The notes under the pieces were generated by a model, which saw only the letters and a program-made list of their open reading frames with translations, was not told where the DNA came from and did no database searches. From IMG/VR virus record IMGVR_UViG_3300032242_001265, positions 1 through 38,563 of that record: DNA of 38,563 nt; one strand, written 5' to 3'. This document shows positions 37,892 to 38,563 of the stretch, one piece after another (within the stretch, counting starts at the first letter, position 1; every line of letters begins with the position of its first letter). Source of the stretch: a virus. Made by a program: the position numbers and the translations under genes.

Positions 37892-38563
37892 TCAGATCAC
37901 TTTTGCATCGATTTCCTGATGGCGCACAGCTGCAAGCAGATCATCAATCCTGTTCGTCTGCTCCCATGATCGTCCAGCCCAACCAAAGTGTCCATAGCGA
38001 GCCGTATCCTGATAAATCGGTCTGCGCAGATCTAAATCTGCAATGATCGCGCCAGGCCGCAAATCGAAAACGCGCCTGATCATCTTTGCAAGTTTGCTGT
38101 CGCTGATCACACCTGTGCCAAACGTATCGACATACAAACCAACAGGATCAGCCACGCCGATCGCATAGGCAACCTGCACTTCGCACCGCGATGCCAGTTG
38201 AGCTGCAACCACATTTTTCGCTACCCAACGCATTGCGTATGCAGCCGATCGATCTACCTTTGACGGATCCTTGCCGGAGAAAGCGCCACCGCCATGGCGA
38301 GCCATTCCGCCGTAGGTATCGACAATGATTTTGCGACCGGTCAGCCCGGCATCAGCCATTGGCCCGCCCATCTCGAAACTGCCCGATGGATTGACTAGCA
38401 GTTTGATCCCATCCGGATCGAAACCAGCCTGCCCGATGATCGGAGCGATCCACCATGCCACATCGTTTTGGATGTCGCGGAGATCAGCCGATCTAGTTTG
38501 CGTGGAGACGATCACAGTATCTAGACGCTTTGGTGTGCCATGTTTGTCGTAGGCAATCGATAC
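37892..38563 (-). CDS. metK: S-adenosylmethionine synthetase, C-terminal part (gene begins at 651)
   Basis: Continues the frame that starts at 651; 38441-38563 duplicate 1-123. Contains [40 protein letters not shown] and the second family signature GGGAFSGKD (residues 267-275 of the full protein), then [16 protein letters not shown]. The C-terminus [15 protein letters not shown] is the usual family ending. The stop TGA at 37894-37892 is followed by promoter P2, with no terminator seen between them, so the early operon may run on into block C. Confidence 0.97.
   Translation of the reverse strand, partial: VSIAYDKHGTPKRLDTVIVSTQTRSADLRDIQNDVAWWIAPIIGQAGFDPDGIKLLVNPSGSFEMGGPMADAGLTGRKIIVDTYGGMARHGGGAFSGKDPSKVDRSAAYAMRWVAKNVVAAQLASRCEVQVAYAIGVADPVGLYVDTFGTGVISDSKLAKMIRRVFDLRPGAIIADLDLRRPIYQDTARYGHFGWAGRSWEQTNRIDDLLAAVRHQEIDAKVI
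38441..38563. repeat. terminal direct repeat, right copy
   Basis: Identical to 1-123; see the left copy. It lies within metK. Confidence 0.97.

Noticed and set aside
1-38563. CRISPR array or insertion sequence
   Set aside because: No regularly spaced repeats and no transposase were seen; the Cas4-like nuclease stands in a recombination operon without other cas genes.
1-38563. Cyanobacterial HIP1 (GCGATCGC) signature as the cause of the GATC excess
   Set aside because: GCGATCGC occurs only occasionally, for example near 13165 and 27850; the excess is in GATC generally, and WhiB points to actinobacteria.

Overview
This window is the complete genome of a tailed phage, most likely a siphovirus of an actinobacterium. 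The last 123 bases (38441-38563) repeat the first 123 exactly, so the sequence closes into a circle of about 38,440 bp, or is terminally redundant or permuted. An actinobacterial host is suggested by a WhiB-family Fe-S regulator, a leaderless gene and actinophage-type small proteins. By eye about half of the bases are G or C. The virion genes are a standard long-tail set. I see no integrase, no stand-alone repressor of a known family, and no DNA polymerase, helicase or primase.

Every gene except one small one lies on the minus strand, so transcription runs from high to low coordinates. Block A (28287 down to 5378) is packaging, structure and lysis: small and large terminase, two small virion proteins (one collagen-like), portal, MuF-like protein, prohead protease/scaffold, major capsid protein, connectors, major tail protein, a frameshifted tail chaperone pair, tape measure, Dit, fibre, holin-like/endolysin/holin, further tail proteins and a metallophosphoesterase. 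Block B (5153 down to 698, then metK across the circle junction to 37892) carries small early genes, a Bet/RecT annealing protein and S-adenosylmethionine synthetase. Block C (37789 to 35363) holds small genes, a C5-cytosine methyltransferase split over two overlapping frames, and an Nmad1/DUF1599-type protein. Block D (34757 to 28508) holds a Cas4-like nuclease, a FmdB-type zinc ribbon, RusA, WhiB, SSB, a winged-helix regulator, and a 768-residue protein with a ParB-like domain, an adenine/cytosine-N4-type methyltransferase and a nested PLP-enzyme-like domain.

Blocks B, C and D each begin with the same promoter layout at fixed spacing: an AAAAAACTTT box, a -10 exactly 38 nt further on, a small dyad over the likely start site, and an AAGGGAG ribosome site. 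Block A starts from a divergent promoter pair at 28288-28350. The opposite partner is a leaderless 63-codon gene, the only plus-strand gene seen.

Two long gaps are strongly structured rather than empty. 1122-1470 looks like an independent noncoding RNA of about 350 nt with its own promoter and intrinsic terminator. 34866-35317 contains a series of stems, including a 15-bp stem that needs G-U pairs on the minus-strand RNA.

The most notable theme is DNA methylation or hypermodification: metK, the ParB-methyltransferase-PLP protein, the split C5 methyltransferase and the Nmad1-like protein, in a genome where GATC is about five times commoner than chance. The portal gene also contains a perfect 16-bp bacterial chromosomal parS site.
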